This document shows, piece by piece, positions 8,222 to 16,642 of a stretch of 34,658 nt of DNA; the stretch's first letter is position 1; every line of letters begins with the position of its first letter. Origin of the DNA: an uncultured Coriobacteriales bacterium (GTDB lineage Bacteria; Actinomycetota; Coriobacteriia; Coriobacteriales; Eggerthellaceae); contig CAMPNZ010000009.1 in NCBI GenBank assembly GCA_946892075.1, positions 1 to 34,658 of the forward strand, given 5' to 3'. A model generated the notes under the pieces. That model had not been told where the DNA came from and did not search any database. It saw nothing but the letters and a program-made list of their open reading frames with translations. The position numbers were made by a program, and so were the translations under genes.

Positions 8222-8917
8222 TTACCGCTCACGTTTCTTACTCACACGTGTCAATATAATGGCAAGCGTCACTTTAATCATGTAGTATGCGCTGGCAACG
8301 ATGCCAATCGATGACGTTCCGTCGCGGCGTTCATGCATAATAACAGGCACTTCACTTACGCGCAACGAGCAGCCAAGCGCGTAGGCAATCGATTCTGGCT
8401 CGGGGTAGTCGTGCGGATAGGTTTCGGCAAACAGGGCGATAGCTCGCGTGCTGCATGCACGAAAACCGCTGGTAGGGTCGGTAATTGTTTGGCGCGTTAC
8501 CAGCTTTAAGACACCGCGCAAAATTGCAATGCCGCCGCGTCGTGCCGTTGAGCTTCTAAACGTGTTTTCTTGCGAAATAAAGCGTGAGCCAATTACTAAG
8601 TCGTAGCCTTGCTCAAGGCCTTGCAAAAGGGAAGCGATGCATGCAGCGTCGTGCTGGCCATCGCCATCAAATTGCACGTCAGCATCGTATCCGTGTTCAA
8701 GCGCATAGCGGTGGCCTGTTTGAACGGCGCCGCCAATTCCCAAGTTAACAGGAAGGCTTACAATGTTGAAACCTTCGCGCTCACAAATGGCAGCCGTTGC
8801 ATCGCGCGAGCCATCGTTTATCACAACATAGTCGTAACCTGCGCTTATAACGCTACGCACCACACGCTCGATGGAACGTTCTTCATTGTATGCAGGAATA
8901 ATGATAAGTGTTTTCAT
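8222..8917 (-). CDS. GT2 glycosyltransferase, polyprenyl-phosphate sugar synthase type
   Basis: 231 residues of the DPM1/GtrB/GacI type: N-terminal IIIPAYNEE (5-13), VVINDGSRD (31-39), the metal/nucleotide-binding DGDGQHD (84-90), an IGSRF block and the LVTRQTITDPTSGFRA acceptor-loop block. No C-terminal transmembrane pair is present, only an amphipathic C-terminus, as in short single-domain members that depend on a partner membrane protein. Expected reaction: transfer of a sugar from a nucleotide donor to undecaprenyl phosphate on the inner membrane face; the sugar is unknown. It overlaps the upstream GT2 gene by four bases and precedes DUF2304 and gtrA, which fit as partner and flippase. 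Confidence 0.92.
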   Translation of the reverse strand: MKTLIIIPAYNEERSIERVVRSVISAGYDYVVINDGSRDATAAICEREGFNIVSLPVNLGIGGAVQTGHRYALEHGYDADVQFDGDGQHDAACIASLLQGLEQGYDLVIGSRFISQENTFRSSTARRGGIAILRGVLKLVTRQTITDPTSGFRACSTRAIALFAETYPHDYPEPESIAYALGCSLRVSEVPVIMHERRDGTSSIGIVASAYYMIKVTLAIILTRVSKKRER

Positions 8918-10005
8918 GCCAGGCGCCTTTTAACTTTATACCATGCGCGCGCAAGGGGCGAAACTTGCGCCTGATATGCGTCTTTGAACGGCTGAATTAT
9001 TGCGTTCGATTCAAGGACAGTGTTGTAGTCGATGTGTTTCATCATGCGCCGTATGCCGCTTTTCGCCAGTTCATTGCCAGGAAAATCGTCGGCGAGCATT
9101 TGTATATAGGCGCAGCCGCGCGCGTAATGCGCTTCAAGAATGTTTTTCGCTGTTACGTGGTGTTTTTTCAGGATGGCGTCCATGTCAAGCCAGCGTTCAA
9201 AAATAATGCGCGGGTCTTTTACAACGCTGGAGGAACCCGTGTTAAATTCGCGGTAGAAATACAGCATTTCATCAATGTATACGATGCTTTTTGCTTGCAC
9301 GAACGTTTCCATCAAGAAGGGATTATCTGCCCAGCCCGCACCGGGAATAGGCTGAAATGCGATGCTGTTATCGCGCAAAAAACTGCGCTTGTAGAGCGCC
9401 GACCAAATACTTGGATGATGCAATAACAGCTGCGCGTTTTCGCTGAGCGTAAAGGGTGTGTCAACCAGATCGATGTGCTGGTAATAAATGGCGGTAACCT
9501 GCGTTTCATCAGGGGTATCGGCATTGATAACACGCGTATACGCACCTTTTACAATGTCGGGAAAGTGATGCTTTTCCGCTGCGCGCAGCAGCGTTTCAAA
9601 CATGTGCCTCGATACCCAATCATCGGGCTCAACGATGCCAATATAGCGCCCATGAGCTGCCGCAATACCTTGGTTCATAGAATCGCCATAGCCGCTATTT
9701 TGTTTTGAAATCAGCTTTATACGGCTATCGTGTTGCTGATGGCGTTCTATAATCGCTTGCGAGCTGTCGGTTGAGCCATCGTTTACGCAGATAATTTCAA
9801 TGGTTTTAAGCGTTTGTTCTTCAAGCGAGCGCAGGCACTGATCAAGAAACTTTTCTACATTATAAATAGCAAGAACGATAGAAACGTCAATCGCATCGGT
9901 GTTTGCGCTGGTGCCTAGCGGTGTGTTGCCTTGCTTTTCAACTGCACTATCGCGGTGTGCGGTGCCCTGTTCATCTGTTGATTGTACGTGTTGCTTGCTG
10001 CCCAC
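8914..10005 (-). CDS. GT2 family glycosyltransferase (GTG start)
   Basis: 363 residues. A polar 38-residue N-terminus is followed by a GT-A domain: VSIVLAIYNVEKFLDQCL (41-58), ICVNDGSTDSS, and the acidic metal site EPDD (126-129) in place of the more usual DSDD. The C-terminal half (WSALYKRSFL, GWADNPFLMETF, YFYREFNTGSS) matches the protein encoded by the next gene upstream, so the two are tandem paralogues. Start is GTG with AAGGAG seven bases before it; no closer ATG suits. It likely adds a sugar to a surface polysaccharide repeat on the cytoplasmic side. Donor and acceptor cannot be told. Confidence 0.9.
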   Translation of the reverse strand: MGSKQHVQSTDEQGTAHRDSAVEKQGNTPLGTSANTDAIDVSIVLAIYNVEKFLDQCLRSLEEQTLKTIEIICVNDGSTDSSQAIIERHQQHDSRIKLISKQNSGYGDSMNQGIAAAHGRYIGIVEPDDWVSRHMFETLLRAAEKHHFPDIVKGAYTRVINADTPDETQVTAIYYQHIDLVDTPFTLSENAQLLLHHPSIWSALYKRSFLRDNSIAFQPIPGAGWADNPFLMETFVQAKSIVYIDEMLYFYREFNTGSSSVVKDPRIIFERWLDMDAILKKHHVTAKNILEAHYARGCAYIQMLADDFPGNELAKSGIRRMMKHIDYNTVLESNAIIQPFKDAYQAQVSPLARAWYKVKRRLA

Positions 10006-10047
10006 GATATTCTCCTTGGCTTCTACTCTTCGTTCAGTTTACGCATA

Positions 10048-11046
10048 TTAATACATGGTTTCGGGATAGGCTTTCACAAAGTCTTCCGGGCTTTCCATCA
10101 GCAGTTGTAGCATAGACCAGTCACGCGCGTCAAAAAGCCTTTCCTGCAGTTCGCCCTTATCGCGCGCGTGGCAATACTCGCGCGCCATCGCCTGCGCAAA
10201 TTCAAGCTTCGAAGCCGCATCAATGCGATCGTAGTTCCACTTGTAGGTGCCAATTTTATTCACATGGATAATTTCTTTAAACGCATCCATACGCCCAGGG
10301 TCTTGTTCCAAGAAGCGATACGAGCTTTCGTACTCCTTGCATACGGCACATACTTTTTTTGAAGATTTCACAGACGACGCAGCATTGTCAACGCGGTAAT
10401 AAATAAGGCCTTTTGGCAAAAGTGCCACGCGACGTGCACAAGCCCAACACTGAAACACAAACGACGTATCCTGAAACGACGCGCCTGGCGTTTCGTTAAA
10501 GCGCACGGCATTGTCTATCAGCATACAGCGCCTGTACAGCGCTGCCCAAATCACGGGCAGAATTCCTGTAATGGCAACGTGTTCACGCGGGTCGAACACG
10601 CGCTTTTTCGGGAACGCTTCAAAGGGCTTTTGCAGTACATTACCCGATTCGCTGTGTTCGTAATAGTTGCATTTTACGATGTCACAATCATGTTTCTGCG
10701 CAAACATATACAGCTTTTTGAACATGTGTTTGTGCGCAAAGTCGTCCGATTCCACAATGCCAATATATTCGCCTTTTGCAAGCTGCACACCCAAGTTCAT
10801 GGTTGCGCCGTAGCCTTCATTTTCTTTATCGACAATGCGAATACGCCCATCAGAGCGCTGAAAGCTTTTTAGAATTTCCAGCGAATTATCGGTTGAGCCG
10901 TCGTTAAGGCAGATAATTTCAATGTTTTTGAGCGATTGCTTCAACAAGCTGGTAAGGCATTCAGGCAAAAACTTCGCGGTATTGCATACGGGCACTAAAA
11001 CCGACACATAAGGCGCCTGCGGAGCTTGATTTTCAATAACGTGCAT
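10048..11046 (-). CDS. GT2 family glycosyltransferase
   Basis: About 332 residues from the ATG at 11046, which has AAGGTG nine bases upstream; a GTG at 11058 is too close to that site. The GT-A core shows VSVLVPVCNTAKFLPECL, ICLNDGSTDNS and the metal site ESDD (99-102). Downstream blocks IWAALYRRCML and ASFQDTSFVFQ correspond to WSALYKRSFL and WADNPFLMETF of the neighbouring GT2, marking a tandem duplication within the cluster. Soluble or membrane-associated, no transmembrane helices seen. Role inferred as a sugar-adding step in surface glycan assembly. Confidence 0.9.
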   Translation of the reverse strand: MHVIENQAPQAPYVSVLVPVCNTAKFLPECLTSLLKQSLKNIEIICLNDGSTDNSLEILKSFQRSDGRIRIVDKENEGYGATMNLGVQLAKGEYIGIVESDDFAHKHMFKKLYMFAQKHDCDIVKCNYYEHSESGNVLQKPFEAFPKKRVFDPREHVAITGILPVIWAALYRRCMLIDNAVRFNETPGASFQDTSFVFQCWACARRVALLPKGLIYYRVDNAASSVKSSKKVCAVCKEYESSYRFLEQDPGRMDAFKEIIHVNKIGTYKWNYDRIDAASKLEFAQAMAREYCHARDKGELQERLFDARDWSMLQLLMESPEDFVKAYPETMY

Positions 11047-11067
11047 GTTAGTTATCACCTTGTATTC

Positions 11068-13329
11068 TTATCGACGGATCAGTTTTTGGATATTGTAGTA
11101 CATATAGCGTAGCGGGAACGTAACTACGCGTCCCGTTTTGTAGCTAATTGAGTGATTGAAATCGTCAACGATAGAGTTCAGGCGTGCCACATTTCCCCAG
11201 GCAGCGCTTAAGTCTGAGAGCGTTTGCGTGTTTGCTTCCGTAAGGCGATCAACGTGTAAGTTCGACTTGGTGTTGAAGTGCTCTTGCGCTGAAAACGTGC
11301 AAAGCGAGTTCCATTGGGCAATTTCGTTTCTGTCTTCCCAGCTTGAAGCGGCAAGCTTGTCTTTAATCGAGCACGCATACTCTTGCATAAACGGGAATAT
11401 CTCTTCGTAGGTCTTAAACGAATTGATAGTGTCATCAAGCGAAAGCAAATACGACGCAAGTGCCGTGTAAAAACCTGCCGTGCGTGCAGATGCGCTTGCA
11501 GATGCACCAGCTGTTACTCCAAATGTGCTTTCGAAGGTGTGCTCCGCTGTGCCTTCTATCGCGTTTGCATCCACGTGCTGTGCGGTGTGCGCTTCAACGA
11601 TGCGCGCAAGATTTTGCAGCATGTCAACAACGCGCTGACCATAGCTTTGTGCAGCGCTTGCGCGTTTAATCGATAGGCTGTGCGTTACCAGCAAAGCAAT
11701 ATCCATCAGCAAAATAGACTGAGCATGCGGCAAACTGACGCACGCGTTAAGCGCAAACGATGCAATCGAGTTGTCGTTTTCGGTTTGCGCAAGTGCTGCG
11801 TGCTGCTTTAAAAATGCAACGCGATAGGCTTTGTTTTCGAATGAAAGTGACGCAACATTGTACACACGCTTAGAAAGCGCCTTATAGGAATACACTTTTT
11901 CGCTGGAATAGCTAAGTTGGTAGTTCGGCGTAAGCGCAAAAAACGGATCTTCGGTGCGGATAATTTTGGCAGAATCGTCAAAAATAACAACGTCAGCTGG
12001 GAAGATATTTTCTCCGCGAACATAGCTTTCGCGCACAATAGGCGTTGGCTTAATGCCTTGTTGCGCGCACATGCGCTTGTGGTTAATCATGTGAAGGCGG
12101 TCAAAAATATGGTTGACGCACCCTTCCATATATTCCGACGTTGATTGCGCAAAAATAAGGTACGGACTTTTGATGCTGTCAAGAAGCGAAGGCGCATCTT
12201 TCTCATCGAAAAACGATGCGCGTTCGTCGTTGTTCACCAAAGCTTCAATGTCGGGCGTTTTGTAACGGCTGTCGATACGTACTTCAATGCGCTGTTCGTA
12301 CTGCGTAAGCGCACTTAGTAGCACCGTTTCGCTCAGCTGCTCTTCGGCAATGCGCGTATACACGAAAGCAATGAGCGGCTGTTTTTCGCACACGTCAGGC
12401 GTGTCAATAATATAGTGCAGATTGTGCCATTGCGTATCGTCGAGCGTTGACTCAAGCGCACTATCGAAGGTATCGTGCAGCAGACTTTTGAGCTGGGCAC
12501 CTACTTCTTTGCGCGTGTTAAACGAACAGCGCCGTGCTGCATCGAAGAAAAAATCACTTACCCAGCGTAGCAACTGCTCGTTATATTTTGCAATAATATT
12601 TAATTTCTGCCAGCTTTCGATAACGTATTTGACGATGTTAAGATGCAGGCGCGCTTGTTCATCCCAATCTTTATTTGCTTGATTAACAGCGCTTTCGTTG
12701 TGCCCGCGATAAAAATATAAGCATTCGTTCAGATAGCTTATGCCGTGTGCGAACGGGAAAATATTCATCTGAAACGCGTGATCTTCGCCCAATTTCAAGT
12801 TGGTGTTGAAGCGCGCGTGGGTGCGTTTAAGCAACGACGCTGCATACAGTTTATTGCACATCAGCGGAATTGAACCAGGCTCGTTAAACAGCGCAAATAC
12901 GCTTTCCGAGCTGCCATAGTGAACCGTACGCGAAGCCCAGCATGCATCTTTCCATTTGGTTGTCGGGAAGGTTTTGCCAGCAAATACAACAATTTCGCTT
13001 TGATGCTTTTGCACCTCGTTCATAAGAATTTCGCACGTGTTCTGCGCAATCATATCATCCGAATCGACGAACATAACATAGCGGCCTTGTACCAGGTCAA
13101 GCCCACGGTTGCGCGCTGCCGACACGCCGGCATTTTCTTGCGCATACAAGCGCAAACGCGTATCTTTTTGCGCGTGGCGCTTCAGAATTTCAAACGATTC
13201 ATCAGTTGAACCATCGTCAATGCAGATGATTTCTATATCGTTCAAGCTTTGATTTTCAAGGCTTTCAAGGCACGCTTCAAGGTACTTTTCTGCATTATAA
13301 ACTGGCACAATAATGGAAATAGAGGGCAT
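11068..13329 (-). CDS. Large protein with active GT2 domain and second degenerate GT2-like domain
   Basis: About 753 residues from the ATG giving MPSISIIVPVYN; a longer form from 13395 has no ribosome binding site. Residues 1-300 are a full GT2: IVPVYNAEKYL, ICIDDGSTDES, DSDD (89-92), GEDHAF (about 181-186). Residues about 317-415 follow the same fold pattern (LIAFVY..., LSETVLLSALTQYEQRIEVRID, then PYLIFAQSTSEYMEG) but the metal site aligned with DSDD reads QSTS and the nucleotide loop is lost, so this copy should be inactive. The remaining 330 residues are mainly helical with an Ala/Ser-rich stretch and end in a basic KTGRVVTFPLRYMYYNIQKLIRR tail, likely a membrane-binding amphipathic helix. 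It probably acts in surface glycan synthesis. Confidence 0.88.
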   Translation of the reverse strand: MPSISIIVPVYNAEKYLEACLESLENQSLNDIEIICIDDGSTDESFEILKRHAQKDTRLRLYAQENAGVSAARNRGLDLVQGRYVMFVDSDDMIAQNTCEILMNEVQKHQSEIVVFAGKTFPTTKWKDACWASRTVHYGSSESVFALFNEPGSIPLMCNKLYAASLLKRTHARFNTNLKLGEDHAFQMNIFPFAHGISYLNECLYFYRGHNESAVNQANKDWDEQARLHLNIVKYVIESWQKLNIIAKYNEQLLRWVSDFFFDAARRCSFNTRKEVGAQLKSLLHDTFDSALESTLDDTQWHNLHYIIDTPDVCEKQPLIAFVYTRIAEEQLSETVLLSALTQYEQRIEVRIDSRYKTPDIEALVNNDERASFFDEKDAPSLLDSIKSPYLIFAQSTSEYMEGCVNHIFDRLHMINHKRMCAQQGIKPTPIVRESYVRGENIFPADVVIFDDSAKIIRTEDPFFALTPNYQLSYSSEKVYSYKALSKRVYNVASLSFENKAYRVAFLKQHAALAQTENDNSIASFALNACVSLPHAQSILLMDIALLVTHSLSIKRASAAQSYGQRVVDMLQNLARIVEAHTAQHVDANAIEGTAEHTFESTFGVTAGASASASARTAGFYTALASYLLSLDDTINSFKTYEEIFPFMQEYACSIKDKLAASSWEDRNEIAQWNSLCTFSAQEHFNTKSNLHVDRLTEANTQTLSDLSAAWGNVARLNSIVDDFNHSISYKTGRVVTFPLRYMYYNIQKLIRR

Positions 13330-13451
13330 GATACTCGCTTTCATTAACTGTTTTGAATTGCTACCAACATTGGCTAACAAGTAAGGTTTCAGCATAATAC
13401 ACCAGTTGAACCTGTTGAGTGCGGCAGCTTTTGTGTGCTTTATGAACTGTT

Positions 13452-13480
13452 ATTATATCGAAATTTTACGAGGCATTAAA
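13452..13480 (-). promoter_or_regulatory. Candidate promoter for the long GT2 gene
   Basis: On the minus strand TTTAAT (13480-13475) and a consensus TATAAT (13457-13452) are 17 bases apart. The -35 lies within the last codons of the acyltransferase gene and the start of transcription would be about 115 bases before the GT2 ATG. This would let the GT2 genes be expressed apart from the acyltransferase. The -35 matches only 3 of 6. Confidence 0.45.
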
Positions 13481-14716
13481 CCGTTTTACCGAAAGTGCAC
13501 AGGAAATTTTCTCGAGGTTCTGAGCCGAGAACAAGCGCGCAAGAGGCTTGCAATGCACTACCAGCACCACGCCTAGCACAGCCCACACCATATTTAGCAT
13601 AATAAGAATAGCCGTTGCGATAGCATGGCTTAACCCCCAGTTCATAAGGAATTCTTGAAGCAGATATCCTGGGAAACAATAATCTGAGACACCGTGAAAG
13701 CACATCATTATCAGGCTTCCTTTTCCGCACCATTGCAAAAATTGGGCAAGTATGTTGTTGTGCAAGTCAATCCATTGGCATATTCGGATAATAAGATAGG
13801 AAAAACACAGTGCGTGAAGCACACTTAGCGGCCCTAAACTTACCTGTCCGTTTACGATATTAACGTAAATACCTGATGATATACAACTTAAACACAAGCA
13901 CACCATAAGAACAATGAGCCAGAGAGGAGCGCGCTTATTAAAGAGGTCGTATTGTCGAGCTTTATATCCAATATAGATAAAAAACGTTCCCATAAGCGCA
14001 GGTTGGATGCTTAAAGGCGCATGGAAAAACAGCATGCTTATCCAACCTATCATGAAGTAAAGAACGATAATAAGAAAGGCGTGGCGTGTTTTAAGGGCTA
14101 TATACACAAAAATAAACGCGAAACAAAGCGCAGGTAAGAACCATAACAAACCAATTTGTGGTAGAACGGCAGGGCTGTGAACAGGCACTCCAGCGCCATA
14201 GAGCAAGGCGAGGGGAATTTTGCTGATGTTTGCGATGATGGTTTGCTTATCGCTATGCTGCAAAAGTAGTACAGCTGTCAATACAGGAATATACGCTAAT
14301 CCAACAATAGCGTACGGTATCATAAGCTGGCGTAATTTCTGAACAATTGATGAAGATAAGGCGCGCTTTGTGCTAAAAAAATAGCCGCTAACTATGAAAA
14401 AAAGCGGCACATGAAAACCATAGACAATATTGTTGATGCTCACTACACCAAAATGCCCAGAGATAATTGCAAACATTGCAAGCGCTTTTGCGATATCGAT
14501 ATAACGTATGCGCTGGTGAGATCCTGTATTTGCGCACGTGCTTGGCACGGCTTCTGTTGCGTTTGATACGCTGGAAGCGCTTGACTCTTTGGATGCGCTT
14601 GACGCTTTGGATGCGCGTGACGCTTGAGGTATGAGAGTGCTGGTATTGCCTGCGTTTCTTGGTAGTACTTGGCTTGTTGAGTATGCATTCATGGTATTTA
14701 TTTGCTCGATTCCCAC
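13466..14716 (-). CDS. Acyltransferase family 3 membrane protein (O-acetyltransferase)
   Basis: An integral membrane protein with about ten helices of the Acyl_transf_3 family: RYIDIAKALAMFAIISGHFG near the start with the family histidine, FHVPLFFIVSGYFF, and a late helix ending MMCFHGVSDYCFPG. Such proteins O-acylate surface glycans with an acetyl group brought across the membrane. The N-terminal 65 residues are a Ser/Ala/Lys-rich low-complexity tail coded by short imperfect repeats near 14560-14630. Two starts are possible: GTG at 14716 with AAAGGGG five bases upstream, or ATG at 14692 without a clear site; I prefer the GTG. It heads the minus-strand glycan cluster and is divergent from the next membrane protein gene. 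Confidence 0.88.
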   Translation of the reverse strand: MGIEQINTMNAYSTSQVLPRNAGNTSTLIPQASRASKASSASKESSASSVSNATEAVPSTCANTGSHQRIRYIDIAKALAMFAIISGHFGVVSINNIVYGFHVPLFFIVSGYFFSTKRALSSSIVQKLRQLMIPYAIVGLAYIPVLTAVLLLQHSDKQTIIANISKIPLALLYGAGVPVHSPAVLPQIGLLWFLPALCFAFIFVYIALKTRHAFLIIVLYFMIGWISMLFFHAPLSIQPALMGTFFIYIGYKARQYDLFNKRAPLWLIVLMVCLCLSCISSGIYVNIVNGQVSLGPLSVLHALCFSYLIIRICQWIDLHNNILAQFLQWCGKGSLIMMCFHGVSDYCFPGYLLQEFLMNWGLSHAIATAILIMLNMVWAVLGVVLVVHCKPLARLFSAQNLEKISCALSVKRFNAS

Positions 14717-14805
14717 AGTTCCCCTTTGGTATGTGCCTATCACGCAATTATTGTTATAGTATAGAATGAAATTCCAACACAAGCGGGTAACGAAAGGGGA
14801 TTACC

Positions 14806-16569
14806 ATAAATTTTCTGGCTTTATATTGCAAAAAAAATTGGATACGGGCGATTGTTTCTGCACTTGGCGCGCTTCTAGTTGCCTTTTTAGTGGTCGGCTC
14901 GGCTTCAATGAATCGCTATCAAGGTTTTGGTTTGTATTCCTTGCATCCTGCCATTGCCGTTGCGATATTTATCGGAGTAAGCGTTTGCGCTTGTGTATTT
15001 ATCTATGTGGTAAGCGGTTGGAATCAGGAACGTGGCCAAGCTTTACGCGTCCAAGCGCCCGCACAGCAGGAAATTTCGCTTAATTGCGCCTGCGAGCCCA
15101 GTTTTTGGCACCTGATGAAACGCTATGCACTTCCCGTAACGTGTATTATTGCCCTTGCGTGGTCGTTGTGCTTAATTATTCACTATCCTGGCACGATTAC
15201 TTTTGATACTGCTGCTCAGATGCTTCAAATAGATGGCTTGTCGCCCTGGCGTGCCAACCATCCACCTGCAACAACGGTGCTCTACGGTGCATTTTTCCTT
15301 CTAGGAGATGCGCTTGGTTCTCGCAACATAGGCTTGTTTTTGTTCTGCACGCTACAAGTAATTGCAACTTCGTTTGCGTTTGCAACGGGTTTCGTGTACT
15401 TGAAGTTCCTTGGCGTAACACGCCGCATTCTTGCGGTTCTTCTGGTGTTTTGCCTAGTCATTCCTTTGTTTCCCTTAGCAGCAGAGTGCATGACGAAAGA
15501 CTACACGCTGGCGCTTATATGGGTGTTTTGGTTTATCGGCTTTATTGAAGCTGTGCGAACGAAAGGACGCATTGCGCAGCGTAATTCGTATTGCGTATTG
15601 ATGTTTATTATCAGCTTATTGATGATTTTGTCGAAAAAACCGTCAAGCTATTTGATTATTGTGTCAACGTTGGTGTTTTTGCTGTATGCACGCCGCTCGG
15701 GTTTGCGTTTTGTTGCTACGAGCGTTCTGAGTGTTTTGGTGTACAGTGTGCTTATTGAAAGTATGTTGTTTGGTGCGCTGGGCATTAAGCCTGCTGTATG
15801 GACAGAAATCATGAGCGTTCCTGTTCAGCAAACAGCACGCTACGTTATTCATCACGAACGCGATCTTACGAGCTCCGAGCGCGATGCCATCAACGCCGTT
15901 ATGCCCATTGGCGCCATTGTAAAGCTTTACGATCCTGAGCTCTCCGACCCTGTTCGCTGGAAGTTTAATCGCCATGCAACGCGTGAACAGGTGCAGCGCT
16001 ATATGCAAACCTGGGCTGCCTGTATGCTTAAAGATCCGCTTGTATATCTTGAGGCAGTGGCAATGAACACCTACGATTTGTTCTATCCGTGCTCAATGCT
16101 TGATCAATTTGAGCACATTGTGCCGTGGGAACGCGATGACACGCTTGTGTATTTCCTGCTTGTACACGATACCTTTGATGTGTCCGAGGCTACGCGCGTA
16201 TCGCTTATCGAGCACTTTGCGCGCATCTATTCGCCCGATGAATTAGAGCCGTTTCGTAAAGCATACGATAAAGATTTATACGAACTAAACGGCACGCTTT
16301 TAGGACGTCTTTTTCTGTCGAAAGCGCTGTACGCAAGCTGGATTCCGGGGCTTGCGCTGCTTGTGTACCTTGCGCGGCGCAACGGGCGCGGCTTTGTTGC
16401 ACACGTGCCCATTTTGCTTTCGATGCTTATTTTGTGCTTGTCGCCTGTTACGCAATCGCGCTATATTACACCGCTGTTTTACGTGTCGTGGTTATTGATA
16501 GGGCTTATGAGTGTGCCGAAAAGCGCGTGGGTTCGTCCGTGGAATTTAACCTCTCAACAGGAGAAATAA
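14806..16569 (+). CDS. DUF6020-like multi-spanning membrane protein, apparent ATA start
   Basis: A paralogue of the protein at 4739-7018, with shared NHP, GSRNIG....Q, MTKD, MS...Q..RY, RWKFNRHA and YDLFYP blocks and about 11 membrane helices; a GT-C-like transferase acting on lipid-linked sugars is inferred. The frame is closed by TAA at 14788 and has no ATG, GTG or TTG until GTG 14890, which lacks a ribosome binding site and would cut the first helix. An excellent site GAAAGGGG (14792-14799) is placed six bases before an in-frame ATA at 14806, giving a fitting N-terminus (NFLALYCKKNWIRAIVSALG, then a helix). So either ATA is used, or the true start was lost by mutation, or an A8 run at 14830-14837 shifts frame from an ATG at 14766. 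The end at 16569 is certain. Confidence 0.82.
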   Translation: MNFLALYCKKNWIRAIVSALGALLVAFLVVGSASMNRYQGFGLYSLHPAIAVAIFIGVSVCACVFIYVVSGWNQERGQALRVQAPAQQEISLNCACEPSFWHLMKRYALPVTCIIALAWSLCLIIHYPGTITFDTAAQMLQIDGLSPWRANHPPATTVLYGAFFLLGDALGSRNIGLFLFCTLQVIATSFAFATGFVYLKFLGVTRRILAVLLVFCLVIPLFPLAAECMTKDYTLALIWVFWFIGFIEAVRTKGRIAQRNSYCVLMFIISLLMILSKKPSSYLIIVSTLVFLLYARRSGLRFVATSVLSVLVYSVLIESMLFGALGIKPAVWTEIMSVPVQQTARYVIHHERDLTSSERDAINAVMPIGAIVKLYDPELSDPVRWKFNRHATREQVQRYMQTWAACMLKDPLVYLEAVAMNTYDLFYPCSMLDQFEHIVPWERDDTLVYFLLVHDTFDVSEATRVSLIEHFARIYSPDELEPFRKAYDKDLYELNGTLLGRLFLSKALYASWIPGLALLVYLARRNGRGFVAHVPILLSMLILCLSPVTQSRYITPLFYVSWLLIGLMSVPKSAWVRPWNLTSQQEK

Positions 16570-16642
16570 CGCAACACCATAACTGCTTATACGCCTATCC
16601 TGCACGCGTGCGCACCAGCACGCCCAGCAGTTACCTTGCCGC

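Noticed and set aside
16570..16642. Terminator between the convergent DUF6020-like and lipoprotein genes
   Set aside because: Only short GC-rich matches and no T-run on either strand.
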